From: an uncultured Bacteroidales bacterium
GTDB taxonomy: Bacteria > Bacteroidota > Bacteroidia > Bacteroidales > P3
Reading direction: 5' to 3'
Length of the DNA stretch: 5,406 bases
Assembly: GCA_905236405.1 (NCBI GenBank)
Contig: CAJOQB010000128.1
Span: 1-5,406, forward strand
The position numbers were made by a program, and so were the translations under genes. The notes beneath the pieces are model-generated. The model was not told the DNA's origin. It saw nothing but the letters and a program-made list of their open reading frames with translations, and searched no databases. Positions 1 through 5,406 of this stretch are shown here, piece after piece (position 1 is the stretch's first letter; each line of letters starts with the position of its first letter).

Positions 1-1051
1 CAAAAAGAAAGAGGACGCTGAGGCCATCCGCCGCGGTGAGAAGACCGCCCTCGACATCGCCGAAGAAGACCGCGACTACTACCTCGAGCGCCGCTATCCC
101 GCCTTCGGCAACCTGGTACCTCGCGACGTGGCTTCGCGTGCTGCCAAAGAGCGCTGCGATGCCGGCTACGGCGTAGGCCCCACGGGTCTGGCCGTATTCC
201 TGGATTTCGGCGAGGCTATCCGTCGTCTGGGCAAAGATGTTGTCAAACAGCGTTATGGCAACCTCTTCCAGATGTATCAGAAGATTGTCGACGAAGATCC
301 CTATACCACGCCGATGATGATTTATCCCGCTGTCCACTACACCATGGGTGGTCTTTGGGTCGACTACGAGCTGCAAACCAACATCACTGGTCTGTTCGCC
401 GCTGGCGAGGCCAACTTCAGCGACCACGGTGCCAACCGTCTCGGTGCATCGGCTCTGATGCAAGGTCTCTCCGATGGTTACTTCGTGTTGCCCTACACTC
501 TTCAGAACTATCTGGCCGACCAGATTTATGTCGGCAAGATCTCCGACCAGACGCCCGAATTTGAAAAAGCCGAGCAGGATGTCAGAGAGCGCATCGCCCG
601 TCTCTTCGCCATCAAAGGCACCAAGACCGTCGACCATTTCCACAAGGAACTGGGCAAGGTCATGTGGGAGTATGTCGGCATGGGTCGCAACAAGGATGGT
701 CTCGAGAAAGGCATCCGCCTTATCCAGGAGTTGGAAGACGAGTTCTGGAAAGATGTCAAGGTCACCGGCACCAACGACGAGATGAACACCGAGCTCGAGA
801 AGGCGCTGCGTTTAGCCGATTACTTCGAGCTGGCTCGTCTCATCGCCACCGATGCCCTCCATCGTGAAGAGTCGTGCGGCGGCCACTTCCGTGAAGAACA
901 TCAGACCGAGGATGGCGAGACCCTCCGCGACGACGAGAACTTCATGTATGTCGGTGCTTGGGAGTACAAAGGCTTCCAGCAACCCGAAGAGCTGCACAAG
1001 GAAGAACTCAAGTATGAGTACATCAAGATTCAAAAACGTAATTACAAGTAA
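1..1051 (+). CDS. frdA/sdhA: Fumarate reductase/succinate dehydrogenase flavoprotein subunit (partial, C-terminal half)
   Basis: The reading frame is open from base 2 and ends at TAA 1049-1051, giving 349 residues; the start lies upstream of the window. The protein is the FAD-carrying catalytic subunit that interconverts fumarate and succinate on the cytoplasmic face of the membrane. Visible landmarks, numbered from the first full codon: the segment NLVPRDVASR (about 37-46) that follows the catalytic loop in this family; HYTMGG, whose His112 matches the dicarboxylate-binding His of E. coli SdhA (His354); GLFAAGE (130-136), an FAD contact; and GANRLGAS, whose Arg146 matches E. coli Arg399. The C-terminal helical domain follows and ends in a Lys-rich tail. 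The FAD-binding N-terminus and probably the catalytic Arg of the RGEGG motif are missing because of the window edge, not because the gene is broken. The iron-sulfur subunit gene follows after 19 bp, so they are one operon. In anaerobic Bacteroidales the physiological direction is usually fumarate reduction, but sequence alone does not decide between Frd and Sdh. Confidence 0.96.
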   Translation, partial: KKKEDAEAIRRGEKTALDIAEEDRDYYLERRYPAFGNLVPRDVASRAAKERCDAGYGVGPTGLAVFLDFGEAIRRLGKDVVKQRYGNLFQMYQKIVDEDPYTTPMMIYPAVHYTMGGLWVDYELQTNITGLFAAGEANFSDHGANRLGASALMQGLSDGYFVLPYTLQNYLADQIYVGKISDQTPEFEKAEQDVRERIARLFAIKGTKTVDHFHKELGKVMWEYVGMGRNKDGLEKGIRLIQELEDEFWKDVKVTGTNDEMNTELEKALRLADYFELARLIATDALHREESCGGHFREEHQTEDGETLRDDENFMYVGAWEYKGFQQPEELHKEELKYEYIKIQKRNYK

Positions 1052-1070
1052 TCATTAAAGCACTTAGGAA

Positions 1071-1841
1071 ATGAAATTCACTTTACATATATGGCGTCAG
1101 GAGAACGCCCAGGCTCAAGGTCGTTTCGAGACCTACCAGCTCGACAATATCTCGGCTGAGTGCTCCTTCCTTGAGATGCTCGACATCCTCAACGAACAAC
1201 TTATCAACGACAACATTGCACATCCCGTCTGCTTCGACAACGACTGTCGCGAAGGCATCTGCGGCATGTGCGGTCTTTATATCAACGGTCGTCCTCACGG
1301 CAACGACGATGGTGTCACCACCTGCCAACTCCACATGCGCAAGTTCAACGACGGCGACGAGATATGGATTGAGCCTTGGCGTTCCAAGGCCTTCCCCGTC
1401 ATCAAGGACCTCGTGGTCGACCGCACCGCTTTCGACAAGATTATCCAAGCCGGCGGCTACATCAGCACCACCACCGGCGGAGTGCCCGATGCCAACAGCA
1501 TCCTCATCCCCAAGCATACCGCCGACGCCGCCATGGACGCTGCCGAGTGTATCGGTTGCGGCGCCTGCGTGGCCGCCTGCAAGAAAGCATCGGCCATGCT
1601 CTTTGTCAGTGCCAAGGTCAGCCATCTTGCCCTCCTGCCTCAAGGCAAGCCCGAGGCCAAGGAACGTGTCAAGAACATGATTCACAAGATGGACGAGCTG
1701 GGCTTCGGCGCCTGCTCCAACACCTATGCCTGCGAAGCCGAGTGTCCCAAGCAAATCAAGCGTGTCAACATCGCCCGCCTGAACCGCCAGTTCATCGGCG
1801 CTTCGTTGGGAACCGACAAGAAAAAAGATTTGAATTATTAA
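1071..1841 (+). CDS. frdB/sdhB: Fumarate reductase/succinate dehydrogenase iron-sulfur subunit
   Basis: A complete 256-residue protein that wires electrons between the membrane quinone site and the FAD of the A subunit. The N-terminal ferredoxin domain (about 1-115) carries the [2Fe-2S] ligands Cys59, Cys64, Cys67 (in DCREGICGMC) and Cys85. The C-terminal helical domain carries CIGCGACVAAC with Cys160, 163 and 166, plus Cys215, Cys221 and Cys225. By family analogy, Cys160/163/166/225 hold [4Fe-4S] and Cys170/215/221 hold [3Fe-4S], so all three clusters look intact. Cys170 is followed by Lys rather than the Pro seen in E. coli SdhB, which fits the Wolinella/Bacteroides branch. The ATG at 1071 is preceded by AGGA (1066-1069) only one base away, too close for a normal Shine-Dalgarno site; A-rich leaders without Shine-Dalgarno sites are usual in Bacteroidota. 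The length is normal for the family. The gene is last in its operon and is followed by a strong terminator. Confidence 0.97.
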   Translation: MKFTLHIWRQENAQAQGRFETYQLDNISAECSFLEMLDILNEQLINDNIAHPVCFDNDCREGICGMCGLYINGRPHGNDDGVTTCQLHMRKFNDGDEIWIEPWRSKAFPVIKDLVVDRTAFDKIIQAGGYISTTTGGVPDANSILIPKHTADAAMDAAECIGCGACVAACKKASAMLFVSAKVSHLALLPQGKPEAKERVKNMIHKMDELGFGACSNTYACEAECPKQIKRVNIARLNRQFIGASLGTDKKKDLNY

Positions 1842-1862
1842 TCCGTCTATTGTTTTAATGGC

Positions 1863-1903
1863 AGTGTCTCAAATCCGTGATGGACTTGGGGCACTTTTTA
1901 TTT
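1863..1903 (+). terminator. Rho-independent terminator of the frd/sdh operon
   Basis: A 14-position stem pairs 1863-1876 with 1882-1895 around a 5-base loop (GTGAT, 1877-1881). Eleven pairs are Watson-Crick, two are G-U wobbles (1867 with 1891, 1869 with 1889), and one is an A-C mismatch (1873 opposite 1885). The stem runs straight into a T tract (1895-1899, then A, then TTT to 1903). It begins 21 bases after the sdhB stop codon, as expected for an intrinsic terminator read on the + strand. The wobble pairs strengthen the RNA hairpin on the + strand only, which supports this direction. Confidence 0.88.
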
Positions 1904-1935
1904 ATATGTATACCAAATAAAATGTGTACTTTTGC
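1901..1935 (+). promoter_or_regulatory. Bacteroidota-type promoter for the gldB operon
   Basis: TACTTTTG at 1927-1934, followed by C at 1935, matches the Bacteroidota primary sigma factor -7 consensus TAnnTTTG exactly. The -33 element is weak: TTTA at 1901-1904 (22-base spacer) or TATG at 1905-1908 (18-base spacer) are the nearest matches to TTTG. The region between is A/T-rich, unlike the flanking genes. Transcription would be expected to start near 1938-1942, leaving a leader of about 21-25 bases before the ATG at 1963. The site lies just after the frd/sdh terminator, where a new transcription unit should begin. Confidence 0.72.
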
Positions 1936-1962
1936 AAAACCGTTTGTATGGACTCTATGGAT

Positions 1963-2958
1963 ATGAAAAGATATACATTAGGGATTGTCACTCTTTTGAC
2001 AATCATATCGTTCTGTCTTGTTGGATGTCATCGTAAAGGGGCGTCGAACCAGCAGCACGACAAGGACAATATTTCGCTTTTCCGGCTCGAGAAGCTCATT
2101 TTCGACACTCCTGCCGAGCAGTTGCAGCAGGTTTTGCAACAACATTATTCCGACTATGCCTGCCAGTTGCTCAACGTCAATCCTGGCGATGCACAGCTGA
2201 TGTCGCAGATGGTCGGTTTCGCACAGGACGAGTCGGTTCGAGAGATATACGACAGTGTACAAGCCCGTTTCGCCAACCTCTATTGGCTCGAAGCCGAGTT
2301 GACCGAGGCGATGAAACGAGCCGAGAAAGCGGGCATCGAGCTCGACTATCAACGCTACATCACCTTTGTCAGTGCCATGTTCGACTACGACTTCCGTGTG
2401 GCCGCCGACGGCAGCACTCTGCTCATCGCCATCGACCAGTATGTCCTTCCCTGTTTCGAGAAGTATGGCTACATCGGCACCCCCATGTACATCGTTCGGC
2501 TGTGCGACAGCGCCTATTTGGCCACCGACTGCATGGCCGCCGTCGGTCGCAACTTGGCAGCCTTCCCCGAGAAAGAGCCCACGATGCTCGACTATATGAT
2601 TGCCGAAGGCAAGACCCTCTATTTCCTCGACCAGGTGATGCCTCGCAAGGCCGACAGCCTCAAGATTCGCTACACTATCGAGCAGATGGAGTGGATGAAG
2701 GAAAACGAAGCCAACGTATGGGCCTATTTCGTGCAGAACAAGATGCTCTTCGACAAGGACCTGAACCATTTCAACAACTTCATCGACGAGGCACCCAAGA
2801 CTAACGCCTTCCGCAATTCGGCACCCCGCACCGCCCAGTACATCGGCTGGCAGATTGTGCGGCAGTACATGCAGAAGAGCAAGGTGTCGCTTGCTGAGCT
2901 GATGGAAGAATCTAACAGCCAGAAGATTCTCGATGCTTCGGGCTATCATCCTAAGTAA
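1963..2958 (+). CDS. gldB: GldB-family lipoprotein (gliding motility-associated lipoprotein homologue)
   Basis: With the start at ATG 1963 the protein has 331 residues. It opens with a clear lipoprotein signal: MKR, a hydrophobic core (about 5-19), and lipobox LVGC with Cys22 as the lipidated residue. The next residues (HRKGAS) lack the acidic surface-export signal of Bacteroidota, so it may face the periplasm. The body resembles GldB: MIAEGKTLYF (212-221), NEANVWAYF (248-256) and, most telling, the C-terminal YIGWQIVRQYM (293-303) after SAPRTAQ. GldB is needed for gliding in Flavobacterium, where its biochemical role is not clear to me; homologues also occur in non-gliding Bacteroidales, so motility cannot be inferred here. 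The frame is open back to GTG 1924, but that codon and the next bases lie in the promoter -7 box; ATGs at 1948 and 1957 are possible but give a poorer signal peptide. It is the first gene of its unit, 35 bp before the synthase-like gene. Confidence 0.85.
   Translation: MKRYTLGIVTLLTIISFCLVGCHRKGASNQQHDKDNISLFRLEKLIFDTPAEQLQQVLQQHYSDYACQLLNVNPGDAQLMSQMVGFAQDESVREIYDSVQARFANLYWLEAELTEAMKRAEKAGIELDYQRYITFVSAMFDYDFRVAADGSTLLIAIDQYVLPCFEKYGYIGTPMYIVRLCDSAYLATDCMAAVGRNLAAFPEKEPTMLDYMIAEGKTLYFLDQVMPRKADSLKIRYTIEQMEWMKENEANVWAYFVQNKMLFDKDLNHFNNFIDEAPKTNAFRNSAPRTAQYIGWQIVRQYMQKSKVSLAELMEESNSQKILDASGYHPK
1983..2004 (+). repeat. Perfect inverted repeat inside the gldB signal-peptide codons
   Basis: GATTGTCA (1983-1990) and TGACAATC (1997-2004) are perfect reverse complements with a 6-base spacer (CTCTTT). 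The pair could form an 8-bp hairpin in the mRNA beginning 20 bases after the gldB start codon. It lies in a coding stretch for the hydrophobic signal core. It could affect early translation or be a chance by-product of Ile/Val/Thr/Leu codons. Confidence 0.55.
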
Positions 2959-2963
2959 CCTAT

Positions 2964-2981
2964 AACTAATTTGAACTAATT
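2964..2981. repeat. Short direct repeat in the gldB-synthase gap
   Basis: AACTAATT occurs at 2964-2971 and again at 2974-2981, a 10-base period matching one helical turn. It fills half of the 35-bp gap between the gldB stop and the GTG start of the synthase-like gene. Such spacing can suit a dimeric DNA- or RNA-binding protein, but in A/T-rich spacer DNA chance is a fair explanation. There is no good TAnnTTTG box in the gap (TAATTTG at 2967-2973 is one base short). Confidence 0.4.
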
Positions 2982-2993
2982 GGCTTTATAGAA

Positions 2994-4931
2994 GTGAAAC
3001 AGAAAAACGAACACAACATCTATCTTTTCCTCTTGCTGAGGTTCCTCGCCACGCTGGCGGCGTTGCTGCTGGCACAGGTGGTGTTTGCCTTGAGCAACCG
3101 ACTGCTTTTCTCGGTAGACAGCTTTGCAGAATGGATGGGCATCCTTTGGGGCAACATCCGTTTCGGTGTGGCCACCGTGGCATTGGCGTTGCTGCCCTAT
3201 TGGTTGATGATGCTTCTGCCTGTCAAAGGGCGTTTCGGTGGACCCTACCGAGTGCTGGCCGAGACGATTTATTGGGTTATGACTGCCTTTGTCTTGGCTG
3301 CCACCTTGACCGATGCCGCCTATTACTCCTTCACCTATCGCCGTCTCAGCTCCGAGATATTCCAATACCTCACCATCGGCGGCAACATGGGCACCTTGGG
3401 CCCCAAGTTCCTGTTGGGCTACTGGTATGACGTGCTGGCAGGACTGGCACTCTTCCTCTTCCTTCTCTTCACCTGCCGTCGCAACAACTTGGCTCGTCCC
3501 AAGCGGAAGAACGACAAGGGAGGGTGGCTGCCCTTCGTTGTCGGTATGTTCCTCGTGGCGTTGGCCACGGTGGGCGGTTTCCAGCCGCGGCTCCTCATGG
3601 AACGTAGCATCTCCAACCGCTACTGTCAAGTGCAGAACACCCCGTTGGTGACCAACTCGGCATACAACATCTTCTATACCGCCCTCTATCCCTCCTTTGT
3701 CGACTACCAGTTCGAGGACTTCGATTCCAAAGCGTTCTCGCCTGTGGTTCATGCCTCCGCAACCCAATGCCGTCCCCAATCCCATCCGATGTGGGCTGTG
3801 GGTGGCGGTCGGATGCTGGTCAGCGACAGCACCAACAGCGGCGACACCATTCGCTACAGCAACGTGGTGGTGATACTGCTCGAGAGTTTCTCGCAGGAGT
3901 TCATGGGATGTTATAACAAAAACGGCGAGTCGTACACACCGTTCCTCGACAGCTTGGCACGCCACAGCCATCTCTACAATGGCCGTTCCAACGGCAAGAA
4001 ATCCATCGAGTCCATCCCTGCCGTCATGGCAGGTGTTCCCACCCTGATGGAGTGTCCTCTCCTCACCAGCCGCTATCTCTACAACGACTACACCTCGTTG
4101 CCGTCCATTCTGAAACGCTATGGCTACTCTACCGCCTTCTTCCACGGTTCCTACAACGGAGTGATGTGTTTCGATACCTTCTGTTACAACATCGGCTTCG
4201 ACCGTTATGTCGGTAAAGACCAGTACGACGAACGTTTTGGAGAGGACGTCGACTTCGATGGAGCATGGGGCGTCTTCGACGAGCCTTGGCTGAAGTTCAT
4301 GCTGGACGAAATCAACCAGATGCCGGAGCCTTTCTTTGTAGGCGAGTTCACCATCTCGTCGCACCATCCCTATACCGTTCCCGATCCATACAAAGGCCGT
4401 CTGAAGAAAGGACCCAAACCCTTGCTGCAGGTGGTGAACTATAGCGACCGAGCCTTGCAAAGTTTCTTTGCCGCCGCATCGAAGCAGCCATGGTTCGAAC
4501 GTACCCTCTTCATCATCATGGGCGACCATCCCGGCTGCGTCGTCACTCGCGACTACACCGGCCTCGACGGCTCCTACTGCATCCCCATGATGTTCTACTT
4601 GCCTGGCGAGCAGGCACGAGGCACCCACAGCAACACCATCGTCCAGCAGACCGACATCCTGCCCACCATCGTCGACTATCTGGGACTCGACGAGACGACG
4701 GTCTGCTTTGGCAACAGCCTCTTCCAGCACCACGAAGGATGGCAGATTGTCTATGGCAACGGCTACTACATCCTCAACCGAGGCGACCGCACGGCCACCC
4801 TCATGTGCAGCAACACCTCCCATCCACGCGAACGCCACATCACTGGACGGCCCGACGATGTGCGGCTGCTCCTGTCGCTCGTCGAGCAGTACAACCAGCG
4901 GATGAACGACAACCAACTCACTGTGAAATGA
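2994..4931 (+). CDS. LTA synthase/OpgB-like phosphoglycerol transferase family membrane enzyme
   Basis: A 645-residue protein of the alkaline-phosphatase superfamily, LtaS/MdoB branch. Five likely membrane helices (about 11-33, 57-76, 90-112, 141-160, 179-198) are followed by a large extracytoplasmic catalytic domain (about 285-600). Expected metal and active-site residues are present: Glu297 in VVILLES, nucleophile candidate Ser337 in NGKKSIESIP, His457/His458 in TISSHHPY, Asp511-His512 in IIMGDHPG, and a TDILPT segment (553-558) typical of the sulfatase fold. There is no C/S-x-P-x-R formylglycine motif, so a true sulfatase is unlikely. Family members move phosphoglycerol or phosphoethanolamine from phospholipids to polymers, glucans or lipids; the acceptor here is unknown. 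The start is GTG 2994: the frame is closed by TAA at 2967, there is no upstream in-frame ATG, and the first in-frame ATG after it falls past helix 1. The TGA stop overlaps the next gene's ATG. No terminator precedes it, so it is probably cotranscribed with gldB. Confidence 0.9.
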   Translation: MKQKNEHNIYLFLLLRFLATLAALLLAQVVFALSNRLLFSVDSFAEWMGILWGNIRFGVATVALALLPYWLMMLLPVKGRFGGPYRVLAETIYWVMTAFVLAATLTDAAYYSFTYRRLSSEIFQYLTIGGNMGTLGPKFLLGYWYDVLAGLALFLFLLFTCRRNNLARPKRKNDKGGWLPFVVGMFLVALATVGGFQPRLLMERSISNRYCQVQNTPLVTNSAYNIFYTALYPSFVDYQFEDFDSKAFSPVVHASATQCRPQSHPMWAVGGGRMLVSDSTNSGDTIRYSNVVVILLESFSQEFMGCYNKNGESYTPFLDSLARHSHLYNGRSNGKKSIESIPAVMAGVPTLMECPLLTSRYLYNDYTSLPSILKRYGYSTAFFHGSYNGVMCFDTFCYNIGFDRYVGKDQYDERFGEDVDFDGAWGVFDEPWLKFMLDEINQMPEPFFVGEFTISSHHPYTVPDPYKGRLKKGPKPLLQVVNYSDRALQSFFAAASKQPWFERTLFIIMGDHPGCVVTRDYTGLDGSYCIPMMFYLPGEQARGTHSNTIVQQTDILPTIVDYLGLDETTVCFGNSLFQHHEGWQIVYGNGYYILNRGDRTATLMCSNTSHPRERHITGRPDDVRLLLSLVEQYNQRMNDNQLTVK

Positions 4932-5406
4932 AAAAAAGAATCCTTTTTATAGTCAACCCCATCTCCGGTGTCGGACGTCAACGCCGCATCGAGACCCTCA
5001 TCGAACGCAACCTCAACCTCGACCGATTCGACTACGAGGTGCGCTATACCGAACGCATCCACCACGGCACACAGCTGGCACGCGAGGCCGTCGAAGAAGG
5101 CGGCTTTGACGCCATCGTCGCTGTCGGTGGCGACGGCAGCGTCAACGACGTCGTCAACGGCATCGTCGGCAGCGGCACTGCCAACGGCACTGCCAACAGC
5201 GGCATCACAATGGGCATCATCCCCTGCGGCAGCGGCAACGGCTTGGCTCGCAATCTCAAGATACCCCTCACGCCGGCCTTGGCCATCAAGCTGGTCAACG
5301 ACTTCTACGTGGCACCCATCGACACCGTGCAACTCAACGACACCTACTATGTCAGCATCGCCGGCATCGGCTTCGACGCCCAGGTGGCCCGTCGCATGAA
5401 ACTGGC
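4928..5406 (+). CDS. Diacylglycerol kinase family lipid kinase (partial, N-terminal part)
   Basis: The frame starts at ATG 4928 and stays open to the window end (159 full codons plus two bases), so the C-terminal part is cut off. The protein belongs to the soluble DagK/YegS/sphingosine-kinase catalytic family (DAGK_cat), which phosphorylates diacylglycerol or related lipid alcohols with ATP at the inner face of the membrane. Motifs: NPISG (10-14) at the nucleotide-binding first strand, GGDGSVND (67-74) with the family's GGDG signature, IIPCGSGNGLARNL (97-110), and GIGFDAQVA (147-153), all in the expected order and spacing. The loop between the second and third motifs carries an in-frame repeated GTAN-GTAN (residues 83-90). 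The ATG overlaps the stop of the preceding gene (ATGA, 4928-4931), so translation is probably coupled. Whether the substrate is diacylglycerol or a sphingolipid (Bacteroidales make both lipid classes) cannot be read from this part. Confidence 0.9.
   Translation, partial: MKKRILFIVNPISGVGRQRRIETLIERNLNLDRFDYEVRYTERIHHGTQLAREAVEEGGFDAIVAVGGDGSVNDVVNGIVGSGTANGTANSGITMGIIPCGSGNGLARNLKIPLTPALAIKLVNDFYVAPIDTVQLNDTYYVSIAGIGFDAQVARRMKL
5174..5197 (+). repeat. Perfect 12-bp tandem duplication in the lipid kinase gene
   Basis: GGCACTGCCAAC is present twice without a gap (5174-5185 and 5186-5197). It encodes Gly-Thr-Ala-Asn twice, in the surface loop between the GGDGSVND and PCGSGN motifs. Being a multiple of three it leaves the frame intact. 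The unit contains the near-palindrome GGCACTGCC, which could favour slipped-strand duplication. Confidence 0.9.

Noticed and set aside
128..1051. A start of the flavoprotein gene at GTG 128
   Set aside because: The frame is open back to base 2 and the upstream residues (including YLERRYPAFGNLVPRD) belong to the conserved family sequence, so the gene simply enters from outside the window.
1066..1069. AGGA just before the sdhB start as a ribosome binding site
   Set aside because: It is one base from the ATG, too close for normal Shine-Dalgarno pairing, and Bacteroidota seldom depend on such sites.
1083..1754. A 223-codon reverse-strand frame opposite sdhB
   Set aside because: It is an in-register shadow of a gene whose iron-sulfur cysteine motifs are beyond doubt.
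1978..2949. A 323-codon reverse-strand frame opposite gldB
   Set aside because: It is in register with gldB and ends exactly at the complement of a sense TTA (1978-1980). Its composition is shadow-like and it has no domain, while the sense strand encodes a lipoprotein with family motifs.
2959..2993. A separate promoter for the synthase-like gene
   Set aside because: The A/T-rich gap has only TAATTTG, one base short of the -7 consensus, and only 35 bp are available. Readthrough from gldB is the simpler explanation.
2976..4916. A 646-codon open frame on the reverse strand opposite the synthase-like gene
   Set aside because: It is in exact codon register with the sense gene and exists because that gene lacks TTA, CTA and TCA codons. 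Its translation is rich in Val, His and Gly without any recognisable domain, while the sense product has clear helices and active-site motifs.
4766..5332. A 188-codon reverse-strand frame across the synthase-kinase junction
   Set aside because: It is in register with the kinase gene, and its Ala/Val/Asp-rich translation reflects reversed GC-rich codons.
4968..5399. A 143-codon + strand frame in another phase over the kinase gene
   Set aside because: Its Ser/Thr/Ala-rich low-complexity translation is typical of an out-of-phase GC-rich read. The frame starting at 4928 carries all the kinase motifs.

Overview
The window looks like chromosomal core sequence from a member of the Bacteroidota, most likely Bacteroidales. 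The evidence is a fumarate reductase/succinate dehydrogenase A-B gene pair of the Bacteroides/Wolinella-like kind, a GldB-family lipoprotein (a family known from this phylum), a perfect Bacteroidota-type -7 promoter box (TAnnTTTG), and start sites without useful Shine-Dalgarno sequences. Coding sequence is GC-rich at third positions. No genus can be named safely. All genes are on the + strand. I see no mobile element, RNA gene or CRISPR array.

Layout. Positions 1-1051 hold the C-terminal half of the flavoprotein subunit (A) of fumarate reductase/succinate dehydrogenase, cut by the window start. The complete iron-sulfur subunit (B) follows at 1071-1841 after a 19-bp gap. A strong intrinsic terminator (1863-1903) closes this respiratory operon. 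About 25 bp further on, a promoter (-7 box 1927-1934) opens a second transcription unit of at least three genes: a GldB-like lipoprotein (1963-2958), a five-helix membrane phosphoglycerol-transferase/LTA-synthase-like enzyme (2994-4931), and a diacylglycerol/sphingoid-type lipid kinase (4928 to beyond the window end). The last two overlap by an ATGA stop/start.

How the genes may work together. A and B form the catalytic part of the membrane quinol:fumarate oxidoreductase; the cytochrome b subunit must lie outside the window, probably upstream. In the second unit, an LtaS/OpgB-type enzyme moves phosphoglycerol (or a similar head group) off a phospholipid and leaves diacylglycerol, and a DagK-family kinase can rephosphorylate diacylglycerol. 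Their coupling therefore suggests a lipid head-group transfer and recycling module with a GldB-type envelope lipoprotein in front. This pairing is an inference from gene order and families; it is the most interesting idea in the window. The rest is ordinary core genome.

The long reverse-strand open frames opposite sdhB, gldB, the synthase gene and the kinase gene are codon-bias shadows and are not annotated as genes.
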